Shown: one piece after another, positions 23,669 through 32,950 of the stretch | How the letters are laid out: every line of letters begins with the position of its first letter | How positions within the stretch are numbered: position 1 is the stretch's first letter | Origin: Clostridia bacterium | GTDB lineage: Bacteria; Bacillota; Clostridia; Christensenellales; Aristaeellaceae | Length of the DNA: 64,000 bases | Reading direction: 5' to 3' | NCBI GenBank assembly: GCA_017524615.1 | Contig: JAFXVJ010000001.1 | Coordinates: 1-64,000 of the forward strand | Made by a program: the position numbers and the translations under genes | Notes under the pieces: model-generated | What the model saw: only the letters and a program-made list of their open reading frames with translations | Databases searched by the model: none | Told to the model about the DNA's origin: nothing

Positions 23669-24475
23669 TCAGGAATGGAAGGATTTTGATTTCCGCACGG
23701 CCGCATCCACAGCCTCCATCACAGCGGAGCGGAACCCGGCCTTTTCCAGTGCGGCCACGCCTTCGATGGTGGTGCCGGCGGGAGAGGTGACCATATCCTT
23801 CAGCTGCCCGGGATGCAGCCCCGTTTTGAGCGCCAGCCTGCCGCTGCCGGCCAGGACCTGGGCGGCGAATCGCTGGGCGGTGGCACGCGGCAATCCGGCC
23901 CGCACCCCGGCGTCGGAAAGCGCCTCCATGAATAAAAATGCGAAAGCGGGCGATGAGCCGCTCAGGCCGGTCACCGCGTCCATCAGCCCCTCCGGCACCT
24001 CCTCCGCCACGCCCATGCAAGACAGCATCCGCATGGTCAGCGTCCATTCATCCTCCGTCACCTGTTCGCTCCGGCAGGCCGCCAGCACGCCCTCCCCCAC
24101 CATGGCCGGCGTATTGGGCATGACGCGCACGATATGCGCGTCTTCCTTTTTCAGCAGCTTTTTCAGCATGCCGATCTCCCAGCCCGCCACGATGGACAGA
24201 ATCAGCGTATCCGCGCTCAGCGCCGGCGCGATATCCGCGCCCACCGCCTGAATGAATTGCGGCTTCACCGCCAGCAGCACCACCGGCGCCGCGGCCGCCA
24301 GCGCGTTATCCGCGGTGACATCCACACCGCATTCCGCGTGCAGTTTCTGACATGCCGTGGGACTTTTGTCCGCTGCGCACACCTCGTCCTTTGTGAAAAT
24401 ACCCGCCGTAAGCAGCTGGCGCAGCATGGCGCCGCCCATATTGCCACAACCAATGATGCCGATTTTCTTCATCAT
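23669..24475 (-). CDS. proC: Pyrroline-5-carboxylate reductase
   Basis: 268 residues. The Rossmann motif IGIIGCGNMGGAML is at 5-18, VLLAVKPQ at about 69-76, and the C-terminal signature VTSPAGTTIEGVAALEKAGFRSAVMEAV is complete. It catalyses the NAD(P)H-dependent last step of proline synthesis in the cytosol. The gene stands alone with its own promoter at 24661-24690. Confidence 0.94.
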   Translation of the reverse strand: MMKKIGIIGCGNMGGAMLRQLLTAGIFTKDEVCAADKSPTACQKLHAECGVDVTADNALAAAAPVVLLAVKPQFIQAVGADIAPALSADTLILSIVAGWEIGMLKKLLKKEDAHIVRVMPNTPAMVGEGVLAACRSEQVTEDEWTLTMRMLSCMGVAEEVPEGLMDAVTGLSGSSPAFAFLFMEALSDAGVRAGLPRATAQRFAAQVLAGSGRLALKTGLHPGQLKDMVTSPAGTTIEGVAALEKAGFRSAVMEAVDAAVRKSKSFHS

Positions 24476-24660
24476 GCAGCGCTCCTTTTCAGATCGTTAT
24501 GGAATAAAAAGCAGGGCGAAACGCGCCAGGCGGAAGTATCGTGGGATGCTCCCCGACGGCGCTCCGCCGTGCGCTTGGAAAACCGAACGGGGCGCGCGGT
24601 ATGCAGCATCCACCGGCGCGGATCGGTTCATTGCCCGAATGAACACATACGATTCGTTTT

Positions 24661-24690
24661 ATTATACCCCACTGAGCCCAGCCCGTGCAA
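24661..24690 (-). promoter_or_regulatory. Promoter of proC
   Basis: TTGCAC (24690-24685) and TATAAT (24666-24661) on the minus strand with 18 bases between. The resulting leader is about 180 bases. Confidence 0.65.
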
Positions 24691-24709
24691 GGCAGCAGAT
24701 GTTTTTTCA

Positions 24710-24738
24710 TTGCACGAACGGAAAAAAAGCGGTATAAT
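24710..24738 (+). promoter_or_regulatory. Promoter of the isomerase gene at 24771
   Basis: TTGCAC (24710-24715), 17 bases, TATAAT (24733-24738), about 33 bases before the ATG. The same -35 hexamer serves the divergent proC promoter. Confidence 0.75.
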
Positions 24739-24770
24739 ACATACAGATCATCATCACAGGAGGCGTTACC

Positions 24771-25619
24771 ATGAGCAGATTCTCCATCGGCGTGATCCTG
24801 GACTCCTTTCGCAAACCCTTCCCGGAAGCGCTGGATCTGGCACAAAAACTGGGCGTACAGGGCATTCAGGTGTATGCTGCCCGGGGCGAAATGACGCCCG
24901 AGTGTATGAATGCCCGTCAGCGGCGTGATTTTTTGAATCAGGTTCGGGATCACGGCCTCACCATTTCCGCGCTGTGCGGCGATCTGGGCCGGGGGTTCGG
25001 CAACGCGGAACAAAACCCGGAATTGATCCGCCGCTCCAAATTGATCGTGGACCTGGCCAAGGATCTGGAAACCGATATCGTCACCACACACATCGGCGTG
25101 GTGCCTGCCTCCGCTCAGCATCCACGCTACGCCGTCATGCAGGATGCCTGCGGTGAACTGGCCGCCTATGCCGATCAGATGCAGGCTCATTTTGCCGTCG
25201 AAACCGGCCCGGAGCCCTCGGCCACCCTGCGGGCGTTTTTGGACGGACTGCATTCCACCGGTGTATCCGTGAACCTGGATCCGGCGAATCTGGTGATGGT
25301 CACCGGCGACGATCCGGTACAGGCCGTGCGCAATCTGGCTCCCTATATCGTGCATACCCATGCAAAAGACGGCGTTCGCCTGCGGATCGAAGATCCCGAA
25401 GTCATTTACGGCGTCTCGAATCACGGCAACCCCCATCTGGAACTGGGCCCGGCCTACCGGGAAGTGCCTTTGGGCCAGGGCAGCGTACCCTTTGACGCAT
25501 ACCTGGATGCCCTGGAGGAAATCGGCTTCCATGGCTTCCTGACCATTGAGCGGGAGGTGGGCGACGAACCCGCCGCCGATATTGCTCTGGCGGTTGATTT
25601 CCTGCGGCAGCGGGTGTGA
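24771..25619 (+). CDS. Sugar phosphate isomerase/epimerase, AP-endonuclease-2-like TIM barrel
   Basis: 282 residues from an ATG preceded by AGGAGG. The barrel strands read IGVILDSF, GIQVYAA, ISALCGDLG, IVTTHIGVVP, FAVETGPEP, VNLDPANL, VHTHAKDG and GFLTIERE. Metal ligands are plausible at E203-type glutamates (VETG), D in NLDPAN, H in VHTHAKD and the final E. Family knowledge: substrates include inosose, hydroxypyruvate, tagatose and many others, so substrate cannot be set from sequence. It is monocistronic between proC and clpX. Confidence 0.85.
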   Translation: MSRFSIGVILDSFRKPFPEALDLAQKLGVQGIQVYAARGEMTPECMNARQRRDFLNQVRDHGLTISALCGDLGRGFGNAEQNPELIRRSKLIVDLAKDLETDIVTTHIGVVPASAQHPRYAVMQDACGELAAYADQMQAHFAVETGPEPSATLRAFLDGLHSTGVSVNLDPANLVMVTGDDPVQAVRNLAPYIVHTHAKDGVRLRIEDPEVIYGVSNHGNPHLELGPAYREVPLGQGSVPFDAYLDALEEIGFHGFLTIEREVGDEPAADIALAVDFLRQRV

Positions 25620-25720
25620 CGGTTTTCTTTTCGGATGCCTTCCTCCGCCTCCTGTCAGATCGGCTGGCGGATCGCGGAAAAACAGGCGCTTCAAGCGCAA
25701 TACTGTATCCATATAATAAT

Positions 25721-25753
25721 GGGGCTGACGCTTTGTTGCGGCAGCCCCGTTTT
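25721..25753. terminator. Bidirectional terminator between the isomerase gene and clpX
   Basis: GGGGCTG (25721-25727) pairs with CAGCCCC (25742-25748); GTTTTG follows rightward and ATTATTATAT leftward. It separates converging transcripts. Confidence 0.7.
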
Positions 25754-25768
25754 GTATGAATCAGCTCT

Positions 25769-27073
25769 TCAGCTGGCGCTGGGCTCCTCCGGCACGGATA
25801 CCGTCGTCCGGCGGGTGCGCCGCGGCGCGGCGGCTGGCTTTTCCCCCATTTCCAGGGTGGGTTTTTCTCCCTTTTCGATCACAGCCTTGGTGACGATGCA
25901 CCTGCGTACATTCTTCTTCCCAGGCAGATCGAACATCGTATCCAGCAGCGCTCCTTCAATGATCGAGCGCAGGCCGCGTGCCCCGCTCTTCCGGGAAATG
26001 GCCTGCTGTGCGATCGCCTGCAGCGCATCGTCCTCAAATACCAGCTCCACGCCATCCAGCTCCATCAGTTTCTGATACTGCTTCACCAGCGCGTTGCGGG
26101 GCTCTTTCAGGATGCGCACCAACGCTTCTTCATCCAGCGCGTCCAATGTCACATTCACCGGCAATCGGCCCACGAACTCGGGGATCAGGCCAAATTTCAG
26201 CAGATCTTCCGGCCGCATTTCGCGCAGCACTTCGCCCACATTCTGGTCCTTTTTCCCTTTGGGATCGGCGCCGAAGCCCAGCGCCTTCTTGCCCACCCGC
26301 TGCTCAATGATGCGCGACAAGCCGTCAAAGGCGCCGCCGCAGATGAACAGGATGTTGGTGGTGTCGATCTGCAGGCATTCCTGATGGGGATGCTTGCGGC
26401 CGCCCTGGGGCGGCACATTGGCCAGGGTGCCTTCCAGGATCTTGAGCAGCGCCTGCTGAACGCCTTCGCCGCTCACATCGCGGGTGATGGACACATTCTC
26501 GCTCTTCCTGGCGATCTTGTCGATTTCATCGATGTACACAATGCCCCTCTGCGCGGCGGGGATGTCGTTGCCGGCCGCCTGGATCAGCCGCAGCAGGATG
26601 TTTTCCACATCCTCGCCCACATAGCCGGCCTCTGTCAGGGTCGTGGCATCGACGATGGCAAAGGGCACGTTCAGTATGCGCGCAAGGGACTGGGCCAGGT
26701 ATGTTTTTCCGCAGCCCGTGGGGCCAATCATCAGAATATTGGATTTCTGCAGCTCCACGCCGTCCTTTTTGACCGGCGCGCCAATACGCTTATAGTGATT
26801 GTACACGGCCACGCACAGCGTGCGCTTGGCCGCTTCCTGGCCGATCACATATTCATCCAGCACTTCCTTCATTTCGGAAGGCGTGGGGATCTGCCCCAGA
26901 TCAGGCGCGGAAGACATGAGATCCATATCATCCGCGATGATTTCCTGGCACAGGGCGATGCATTCATTGCAGATATACGCCCCCGGCCCGGCAATGATCC
27001 TGCGCACCTGATCCTGGTTTTTTCCGCAGAATGAGCAGCGATGTTTGGGAGGAGTCATCGTTTCCTTCGCCAT
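25769..27073 (-). CDS. clpX: ATP-dependent Clp protease ATP-binding subunit ClpX
   Basis: 434 residues. The N-terminal zinc domain has four Cys (CSFCGKN...CNEC). Walker A GPTGCGKT (about 113-120), Walker [10 protein letters not shown], sensor and arginine residues, and the IGF-type ClpP loop region ([10 protein letters not shown]) are present. ClpX unfolds tagged proteins and feeds ClpP. It lies 23 bases downstream of clpP, in the usual tig-clpP-clpX order. The C terminus has an Ala/Pro/Arg extension ([16 protein letters not shown]). Confidence 0.97.
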   Translation of the reverse strand: MAKETMTPPKHRCSFCGKNQDQVRRIIAGPGAYICNECIALCQEIIADDMDLMSSAPDLGQIPTPSEMKEVLDEYVIGQEAAKRTLCVAVYNHYKRIGAPVKKDGVELQKSNILMIGPTGCGKTYLAQSLARILNVPFAIVDATTLTEAGYVGEDVENILLRLIQAAGNDIPAAQRGIVYIDEIDKIARKSENVSITRDVSGEGVQQALLKILEGTLANVPPQGGRKHPHQECLQIDTTNILFICGGAFDGLSRIIEQRVGKKALGFGADPKGKKDQNVGEVLREMRPEDLLKFGLIPEFVGRLPVNVTLDALDEEALVRILKEPRNALVKQYQKLMELDGVELVFEDDALQAIAQQAISRKSGARGLRSIIEGALLDTMFDLPGKKNVRRCIVTKAVIEKGEKPTLEMGEKPAAAPRRTRRTTVSVPEEPSAS

Positions 27074-27096
27074 GTTTACCTCGTTTTCCCGGCTGC

Positions 27097-27684
27097 TTAT
27101 TTCTGCCGGGGCTGATAGATTTCGTCGATGATGCCATAGTCCAGGGCTTCCTGGGCGGTCATGAAATAGTCCCGCTCCACGTCGTGAGCGATCCTGTCCA
27201 ACGGCTGGCCGGTCATTTGCGCCATCAGATGATTCATTTTATTCTTGGTGCGCAGCAGCCATTCAGCGTGAATGGTCACGTCCGTGGCCTGGCCGGATGC
27301 GCCACCCGAGGGCTGATGGATCATCACTTCACTGTTGGGAAGGGCCAGACGCTTGCCCTTATCCCCCGCCATCAGGAGAAACGCGCCCATGGACGCGGCC
27401 ATTCCAACGCACACGGTGCGCACCGGGCATTTGATGTAATTCATCGTATCGAAAATCGCCATGCCCGCCGTCACGGAACCGCCAGGGCTGTTGATATACA
27501 GGTTGATATCCGCGTCCGGATTATCCGTTTCCAGGAACAGCAGCTGCGCCACGACGGCGTTTGCCACCTGATCGTCAATGGCACTGCCCAGAAACACCAC
27601 CCGGTCCTTGAGCAGGCGGGAATAAATATCGTAGGATCTTTCACCGTGTACGGTCTGCTCTACCACATAGGGAATCAATGACAC
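27097..27684 (-). CDS. clpP: ATP-dependent Clp protease proteolytic subunit
   Basis: 195 residues, full length. The catalytic triad is S98 (GMAASMGAF), H123 (MIHQPSGG) and D172. The oxyanion glycines INSPGGS are intact. It forms the tetradecameric chamber that works with ClpX encoded next. It lies 50 bases after tig, and no terminator is seen between, so probably one operon. Confidence 0.97.
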   Translation of the reverse strand: MSLIPYVVEQTVHGERSYDIYSRLLKDRVVFLGSAIDDQVANAVVAQLLFLETDNPDADINLYINSPGGSVTAGMAIFDTMNYIKCPVRTVCVGMAASMGAFLLMAGDKGKRLALPNSEVMIHQPSGGASGQATDVTIHAEWLLRTKNKMNHLMAQMTGQPLDRIAHDVERDYFMTAQEALDYGIIDEIYQPRQK

Positions 27685-27734
27685 TCGTCAAACCTCCTTC
27701 CATCAACCTCTATCTTATGATGGAGGCCCAGGGA

Positions 27735-29123
27735 TTATTCTTCGTCCCCTTCATCCTGAATGCCGGCGGCATCGGCAGCCTGCTCCACGGCCTTCAGGGC
27801 GTCAGAAGCGTCAATGCGCTCGCTTTCGTCCTTTTCTTCCACCTTGGCGCTGCTTACCACCAGATCCACCACCTTGCGGATGGCGGCGTTTTCTTTCAGA
27901 TACTCCATCTGCCGGTCGTTCAGGGAAGCCTTGAACTCTTCAACTTCGCGGCCGGCCCGCTTGGCTTCGTCCTCGATCGCTTTTTCAACGTCTTCTTCCG
28001 TGGGCTCGATGCCTTCCGCCTTCACCATGGCTTCCAGCACCAGCTGCATCTTCACCCGGTTCTTGGCCTCGGGCTTATACATTTCGCGCACCTGCTCTTC
28101 GGTCTGGCCGGTGTACTTGATATAGTCTTCGAACTTCAGCCCCTGATAGGCCATCCTCAGCTTCATTTCCCGCACCATCGTTTCGCATTCGTCTTCGATC
28201 ATGGCGTCGGGGATGTCGCAGTCGGAGGCATCCACAGCCGCTTGGATCAGTTCGTTTTCCAGGCTGACGTCGGCGTTCTTTTTGGCCTGCTCCTCCAGGG
28301 CTTTGACGATGTTCTGCTTATATTCCTCAAAGGTGTTGAATTCGCTCACGTCCGCGGCAAAATCATCGTCCAGGGCGGGAACGACCTTCTGCTGGATGCT
28401 GTTGACCTTCACATGGAATACGGCGTCCTTGCCCTTCAGGTTTTCGGCGTGGTATTCGTCGGGGAACTTCACCTGCAGATCTTTTTCCTCGCCGATCTGC
28501 ATGCCGATCATCTGCTCTTCAAAGCCGGGGATGAAGTGACCGGAGCCGATTTCCAGCGTCTGACCCTGCGCGGTGCCGCCCTCAAAGGCAACGCCGTCCA
28601 CGGAACCGGCGTAGTCCAGATTCACGGTATCGCCGTTTTCCACTGCCCGGTCGTTCACGTCAGCCATGGTGGTGGCCTTGTCCACATCCTTCTGGATGCG
28701 GCTGTCGATTTCTTCATCGGTCACCTTATGGATGAACCTGGTGCCTTTCAGGCCCTTATAATCGCCCAGCTCCACTTCGGGCTTCACATAGACCTTCACG
28801 GAGAACCGGAGATCCTTTCCGGCGCCGATCTGCTGCATTTCGTCCATTTCCGGGCGATCCACAGGCTGCAGGCTTTCGGCCTTGACGGCCTCGTCATAGG
28901 CATCGGGGAACAGCAATTCAATGGCGTCGTCATAAAACACGCCTTCGCCGTACATGCTTTCAATCAGCTTGCGGGGGGCCTTCCCTTTGCGGAAGCCGGG
29001 CACATTCACGCGGCCGCGCATTTTCAGATAAGCCTTCTGCATCGCCTCATCAAACTTTTCAGCAGCGATTTCAAATGAGATTTTTACTTGATTGCCAGAG
29101 ATTTTTTCTACCGTGTAACCCAT
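27735..29123 (-). CDS. tig: Trigger factor, ribosome-associated chaperone
   Basis: 462 residues from MGYTVEKISGN; the ATG at 29121-29123 has GGAGGG 9 bases upstream and a start 18 codons earlier is rejected. Domains in order: ribosome-binding domain with the loop GFRKGKAPRKL (about 37-47), FKBP-type prolyl isomerase (about 150-240, ENGDTVNLDYAGSVDG and FIPGFEEQMIGM), and the C-terminal chaperone arms. An acidic tail ends the protein. A candidate promoter with TTGCAA and TATCAT on the minus strand lies near 29190-29220. Confidence 0.96.
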   Translation of the reverse strand: MGYTVEKISGNQVKISFEIAAEKFDEAMQKAYLKMRGRVNVPGFRKGKAPRKLIESMYGEGVFYDDAIELLFPDAYDEAVKAESLQPVDRPEMDEMQQIGAGKDLRFSVKVYVKPEVELGDYKGLKGTRFIHKVTDEEIDSRIQKDVDKATTMADVNDRAVENGDTVNLDYAGSVDGVAFEGGTAQGQTLEIGSGHFIPGFEEQMIGMQIGEEKDLQVKFPDEYHAENLKGKDAVFHVKVNSIQQKVVPALDDDFAADVSEFNTFEEYKQNIVKALEEQAKKNADVSLENELIQAAVDASDCDIPDAMIEDECETMVREMKLRMAYQGLKFEDYIKYTGQTEEQVREMYKPEAKNRVKMQLVLEAMVKAEGIEPTEEDVEKAIEDEAKRAGREVEEFKASLNDRQMEYLKENAAIRKVVDLVVSSAKVEEKDESERIDASDALKAVEQAADAAGIQDEGDEE

Positions 29124-29445
29124 TCGGAACACCCTCCAAACTTGCCTTCTCGGCATGGTTATGCTCATGCAATGCATAGAGCACTATCTTATATGATAAC
29201 ACAGGAATGCAAGAATTGCAAGCATTTCTCCGGTTCAGCGGCCTCACATTCCGGAATTATTTGCTTTTTCATCTTTTTTATGCTATGTTTGCGCCCAAAC
29301 GGGATGAAATGGCCGCTGTTTATCCGTTCCGGCCGCACCGGACGGAGGGCAAGTCAGCAGGGCGGCTGTGCCTGTCCTCATGGGATGCCGGTGCGGATAA
29401 AGCGTCCAAAGATTCATATTTATAATATGCCAAATCTTTTTCACA
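29124..29445. other. Intergenic region, no gene seen
   Basis: Holds the upstream region of tig. A rightward 142-codon frame across it has no ribosome site and no recognisable domain. Apart from the tig promoter candidate nothing stands out. Confidence 0.4.
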
Positions 29446-29474
29446 GAAAAACAGCCGAACGATCGCTCGGCTGT
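29446..29474 (-). terminator. Terminator of the pectin cluster
   Basis: On the minus strand ACAGCCGA (29474-29467) pairs with TCGGCTGT (29458-29451) and TTTTT follows. It lies 20 bases past the stop of the SDR gene at 29495. Confidence 0.85.
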
Positions 29475-29494
29475 TTATTCGTGCGCTTTTCCCG

Positions 29495-30292
29495 TCAGGG
29501 CTGCTTGCCAATGTAGGCCAAAATGCCGCCGTCCACATACAGAATGTGTCCGTTGACAAAATTGCTGGCGTCGCTGGCCAGGAATACGGCCGGGCCCTGC
29601 AGGTCCTCCGGGCTGCCCCAGCGGGCCGCGGGGGTCTTGGCGATGATGAACTGATCGAAGGGATGGCGGCTGCCGTCGGGCTGGCGTTCCCGCAGGGGAG
29701 CGGTCTGAGGTGTGGCGATGTAGCCGGGGCCAATGCCGTTGCACTGAATGTTATGCGCGCCGTATTCGGAGCAAATGTTCCGGGTGAGCATCTTCAATCC
29801 GCCCTTGGCTGCTGCGTAGGCGCTGACGGTCTCCCGGCCCAGCTCGCTCATCATGGAGCAGATGTTGATGATCTTGCCGTGGCCCTTTTTGATCATGGAC
29901 GGGATGACGGCCTTGGCGCAAATGAAGGGCGCGTTCAGGTCCACATCGATCACCTTGCGGAATTCCGCGGCGCTCATTTCGATCATGGGGATGCGGCGGA
30001 TGATGCCGGCGTTGTTGACCAGAATGTCAATCGTGCCCACTTCTTCCTCGATGGTTTTGACCAGGGCTTGCACCGCTTCCTCATCGGTCACGTCGCACAC
30101 ATAGCCGTGCGCAGCGATGCCCTTTTCCGCGTAGGAGGCCAAGCCTTTATTGACCAGATCCTGATTGATGTCGTTGAAAACGATGGTCGCCCCCGCGGCA
30201 GCGTACGCCTCCGCAATGGCGAAGCCGATACCGTAACTGGCCCCGGTGATCCATGCGATCTTCCCTTCCAGGCTGAACGCTTTCATATCCAT
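29495..30292 (-). CDS. kduD: SDR oxidoreductase, KduD / gluconate 5-dehydrogenase type
   Basis: 265 residues. The coenzyme motif TGASYGIG (16-23), NNAG (about 92-95), catalytic Ser in ICSMMSELG and YAAAKGG (Y and K) are present. The insertion QTAPLRERQPDGSRHPFDQFIIAKTPAARWG is typical of KduD and gluconate 5-dehydrogenases. Beside kduI, the best guess is reduction of 2,5-diketo-3-deoxygluconate to KDG. It is the last gene of the leftward cluster, 25 bases after the DUF4177 gene. Confidence 0.85.
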   Translation of the reverse strand: MDMKAFSLEGKIAWITGASYGIGFAIAEAYAAAGATIVFNDINQDLVNKGLASYAEKGIAAHGYVCDVTDEEAVQALVKTIEEEVGTIDILVNNAGIIRRIPMIEMSAAEFRKVIDVDLNAPFICAKAVIPSMIKKGHGKIINICSMMSELGRETVSAYAAAKGGLKMLTRNICSEYGAHNIQCNGIGPGYIATPQTAPLRERQPDGSRHPFDQFIIAKTPAARWGSPEDLQGPAVFLASDASNFVNGHILYVDGGILAYIGKQP

Positions 30293-30317
30293 ACAGTATT
30301 TCCTCCTTTAAATAGTG

Positions 30318-30503
30318 TTACAGTGTTTTTTCTTTGTAGAATATGCCGACCAACGCGCCCGTTCCGTCCCCGGGAGTCGCGATCTGCTGGAGCGTCCAGC
30401 CGTCGCGAACGTACTGATTGATGATATCTTCGGCCTGCGACAAATCCTTTTCCCGGCTGAATTTTATGCCTTTGTTCAGACAAACCAGCTTGTATTCTTT
30501 CAT
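30318..30503 (-). CDS. DUF4177 small protein
   Basis: 61 residues, start preceded by AAAGGAGC. The sequence MKEYKLVCLNKGIKFSREKD, then AEDIINQYVRDGWTLQQIATP and ALVGIFYKE, is the DUF4177 pattern: a short alpha/beta protein of unknown function. It lies between kduI and the kduD-like gene with 21- and 25-base gaps, so it is clearly part of the pectin operon. A small sensor or adaptor role is possible but untested. Confidence 0.85.
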   Translation of the reverse strand: MKEYKLVCLNKGIKFSREKDLSQAEDIINQYVRDGWTLQQIATPGDGTGALVGIFYKEKTL

Positions 30504-30524
30504 TTCAGATGCAGCTCCTTTGCA

Positions 30525-31367
30525 TTACCGCAGATCTGTGGTTGGAATGGTGTCCATATCGTCAAAGGCCTGGTTTTCGCCGCCCATGGCCCAAATGAAG
30601 GTATAATTGCTGGTGCCCGCGCCGGCGTGGATGGACCAGGAAGGAGAAATCACCGCCTGCTCGTTCTGCATCACGACGTGACGGGTTTCCTGTCCCTCGC
30701 CCATCATGTGGAACACCACGTTGTCATTGGGCACTTCGAAATAGAAGTACACTTCCATCCGGCGTTCATGAGTATGGGCGGGTATGGTGTTCCACACGGA
30801 CCCGGGCTCCAGCACCGTCATGCCCATGCTGAGCTGACAGGTTTTGAGCACGGAGGGATGAATGAACTGATTGATCACCCGCTTGTTGCTGGTTTCCATG
30901 GCGCCCCAGGGCTTCTTGGCAGCGTCCCCGATTTTGATCAGCCTGTTCTCATAGCTGCAATGAGCAGGCGCTGATACGATATAAAACTTGGCAGGGTTCT
31001 TTGGATCGCCGGATTCAAAGGCAACATACCGGGCGCCCTTGGTGAGGTACAGGCAATCCTTGTAGCCCAAATCATACACATTCTCATCCACGATCACCCG
31101 TCCGGGGCCGCCCACGTTGAACATGCCACACTCCCTGCGTTCCAGGAAGTATTCCGTGCCGAAGCTGTGCCAAACATCAATGCCCTTGTCGATGGACACC
31201 GTTTCATTGACCGGCATCACGCCCAGCGTCACCATGCGGTCCACATGGCTGTATACCGCGGTGACCTCTTCCGGAGCAAACAGCTTTTCGATCAGGAATT
31301 CCCTTCTGATTTCCTCGGTGGTGTAGCGCTTGAAATCGCGCTGGTTGCAGGAATAACGAATATCCAT
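30525..31367 (-). CDS. kduI: 5-dehydro-4-deoxy-D-glucuronate isomerase
   Basis: 280 residues, normal length, start after AGGAGGAG. The cupin metal site is visible as PAHTHERRMEVYFYFEVP (His, His, Glu) and a further His in SWSIHAGAGTSNY. It converts 5-keto-4-deoxyuronate, the product of unsaturated galacturonate, into 2,5-diketo-3-deoxygluconate, which the adjacent SDR can reduce. It lies 29 bases downstream of the GH28 gene. Confidence 0.95.
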   Translation of the reverse strand: MDIRYSCNQRDFKRYTTEEIRREFLIEKLFAPEEVTAVYSHVDRMVTLGVMPVNETVSIDKGIDVWHSFGTEYFLERRECGMFNVGGPGRVIVDENVYDLGYKDCLYLTKGARYVAFESGDPKNPAKFYIVSAPAHCSYENRLIKIGDAAKKPWGAMETSNKRVINQFIHPSVLKTCQLSMGMTVLEPGSVWNTIPAHTHERRMEVYFYFEVPNDNVVFHMMGEGQETRHVVMQNEQAVISPSWSIHAGAGTSNYTFIWAMGGENQAFDDMDTIPTTDLR

Positions 31368-31396
31368 GGTTTCTCCTCCTCACAAAGTGTGATTAT

Positions 31397-32950
31397 TCAC
31401 GCTCTATCCTCAGCGGCTTCCACGCTGTGGAGTTCCAGTCTGTCGCCGCGGATGCCGTTCATGGCCACGCTTTCCAGCGTCAGTTTTTTCACAAAGCCCG
31501 CGATCACGCCCCGCTGCCGGCAGGGCTCCACATGCCAGGCCATCGCCGGGGTCATGGCCTGCGCGTCATCGGCAAAGGAAAAAACGCAGTCCCGCAGCAG
31601 GATTTCCTCAACCGGCCTTTCCGGCAGACCCAGGATATAGCCCGCGCATCCCTTGCAGGCGGCGGCGTGCACACGTTCAAACACGATCCGGCCGACGGTG
31701 GGCGTGGTGTCGTCCACAGGCTGCTTTTCCCGGCTCTGCACATAGGGGGTGCGGCCGTCCGGATCACAGAAATACATGGCGTTGACCACCAGCGGAGCGC
31801 CTATCCCCTCCATGTTCACATCCTCGAAGCGGATATCGTCCACTACCGCGTACCGGCCCCGTCCCCGGCGGGTTTTGATGCGCAGGCCCCGTTCATTGCC
31901 CCGCATCAAGCAATGATGCACACGCACGTGCTTCACGCCGCCGGCCATCTCGCTGCCGATCGTCACGCCGCCGTGGCCGTCCAGCATGGCGCACCAGGCG
32001 ATTTCCAAATCCTCGCAGGGCACATGATACTTCATGCCCAGATAGATCTTTCCTGCCTTGATGGCGATGCAGTCGTCCCCTACGGAAAACACGGTGCCCA
32101 GCATGCGCACATGCCTGCAGCTTTCCGGATCGAAGCCGTCGGTGTTGGGGCTGTCCGCCGGGGCTTCCACGCGCACATTGAGGAAGCTCAAATCCTCGCT
32201 GAAGCTGGGATGCAGGTTCCAGGCGGGGCTGTTGCGGAACGTGATCCCCTGCACGGTGATCCTTTTGCAGTCCCGCAAAAACAGCAGCCTCGGCCTGTAC
32301 GCGCCCCGCATTTTCTTGGGCTCTGTCCACCAGTCGCCTTCCTGGGCGCATCCGTCGATCACACCCCGGCCCATCAGGCGCACATCCTCCACCCCGATGC
32401 CCGTAATGGCGGAAGCGAAGCTCGGCAGGGGATTCCCCTCCCACAAGGCCAGCAGGTATTCTCCCTCTTCGTCTGTGGAACGGACCGCGCCCGGCAGAAT
32501 GGGAAACTTTGCCCGATCCGTGATCAGCGAAAGAACGGCGCCCGCTTTCAATTCGACGGTGATATGGCTTTTCAGAAACAGGGGCCCTGTTTTGTATGTT
32601 CCCGCCGGGATCATCACCCGGCCCTTGTCCGGGCAAGCCAAGATGGCCGCCTGCAGGGCCGCCGTATCGTCCGTCTCCCCGTCTCCCCTGGCGCCGAAGC
32701 GTTTCACATTCAGGGTGCAGTACTCCTTCTCCGTGCGGAAAGCAACCGTGTCTTCTTTCTCATCGCCGATCCAGCTTTCCAGGGTATATTCCGTATCGGG
32801 CCACAGATCAAACAGCGTGCAGACCGAGCGCGCATCCTCGCCCCACGCTTCGCCGTTCAGCACAAGCCTGTGGGGCGCCCGGGCGTAATAATCGCCCGCA
32901 GCGTCCAGCAGCACCGTACAGCTCCGGGCGGATACATCCACGATCTTCAT
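31397..32950 (-). CDS. GH28 polygalacturonase
   Basis: 517 residues without a signal peptide, so a cytoplasmic enzyme acting on imported oligomers is likely. A short fibronectin-like domain (about 1-75) precedes the right-handed beta-helix. Catalytic motifs are all present: N269-T-D271 (SPNTDGFD), G-D292-D293 (VGDDCIAIKAG), G-H326-G and R357-I-K359. The start overlaps the GH105 stop by 4 bases (ATGA). Family knowledge: such intracellular GH28 enzymes are often exo-acting on galacturonides. Confidence 0.93.
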   Translation of the reverse strand: MKIVDVSARSCTVLLDAAGDYYARAPHRLVLNGEAWGEDARSVCTLFDLWPDTEYTLESWIGDEKEDTVAFRTEKEYCTLNVKRFGARGDGETDDTAALQAAILACPDKGRVMIPAGTYKTGPLFLKSHITVELKAGAVLSLITDRAKFPILPGAVRSTDEEGEYLLALWEGNPLPSFASAITGIGVEDVRLMGRGVIDGCAQEGDWWTEPKKMRGAYRPRLLFLRDCKRITVQGITFRNSPAWNLHPSFSEDLSFLNVRVEAPADSPNTDGFDPESCRHVRMLGTVFSVGDDCIAIKAGKIYLGMKYHVPCEDLEIAWCAMLDGHGGVTIGSEMAGGVKHVRVHHCLMRGNERGLRIKTRRGRGRYAVVDDIRFEDVNMEGIGAPLVVNAMYFCDPDGRTPYVQSREKQPVDDTTPTVGRIVFERVHAAACKGCAGYILGLPERPVEEILLRDCVFSFADDAQAMTPAMAWHVEPCRQRGVIAGFVKKLTLESVAMNGIRGDRLELHSVEAAEDRA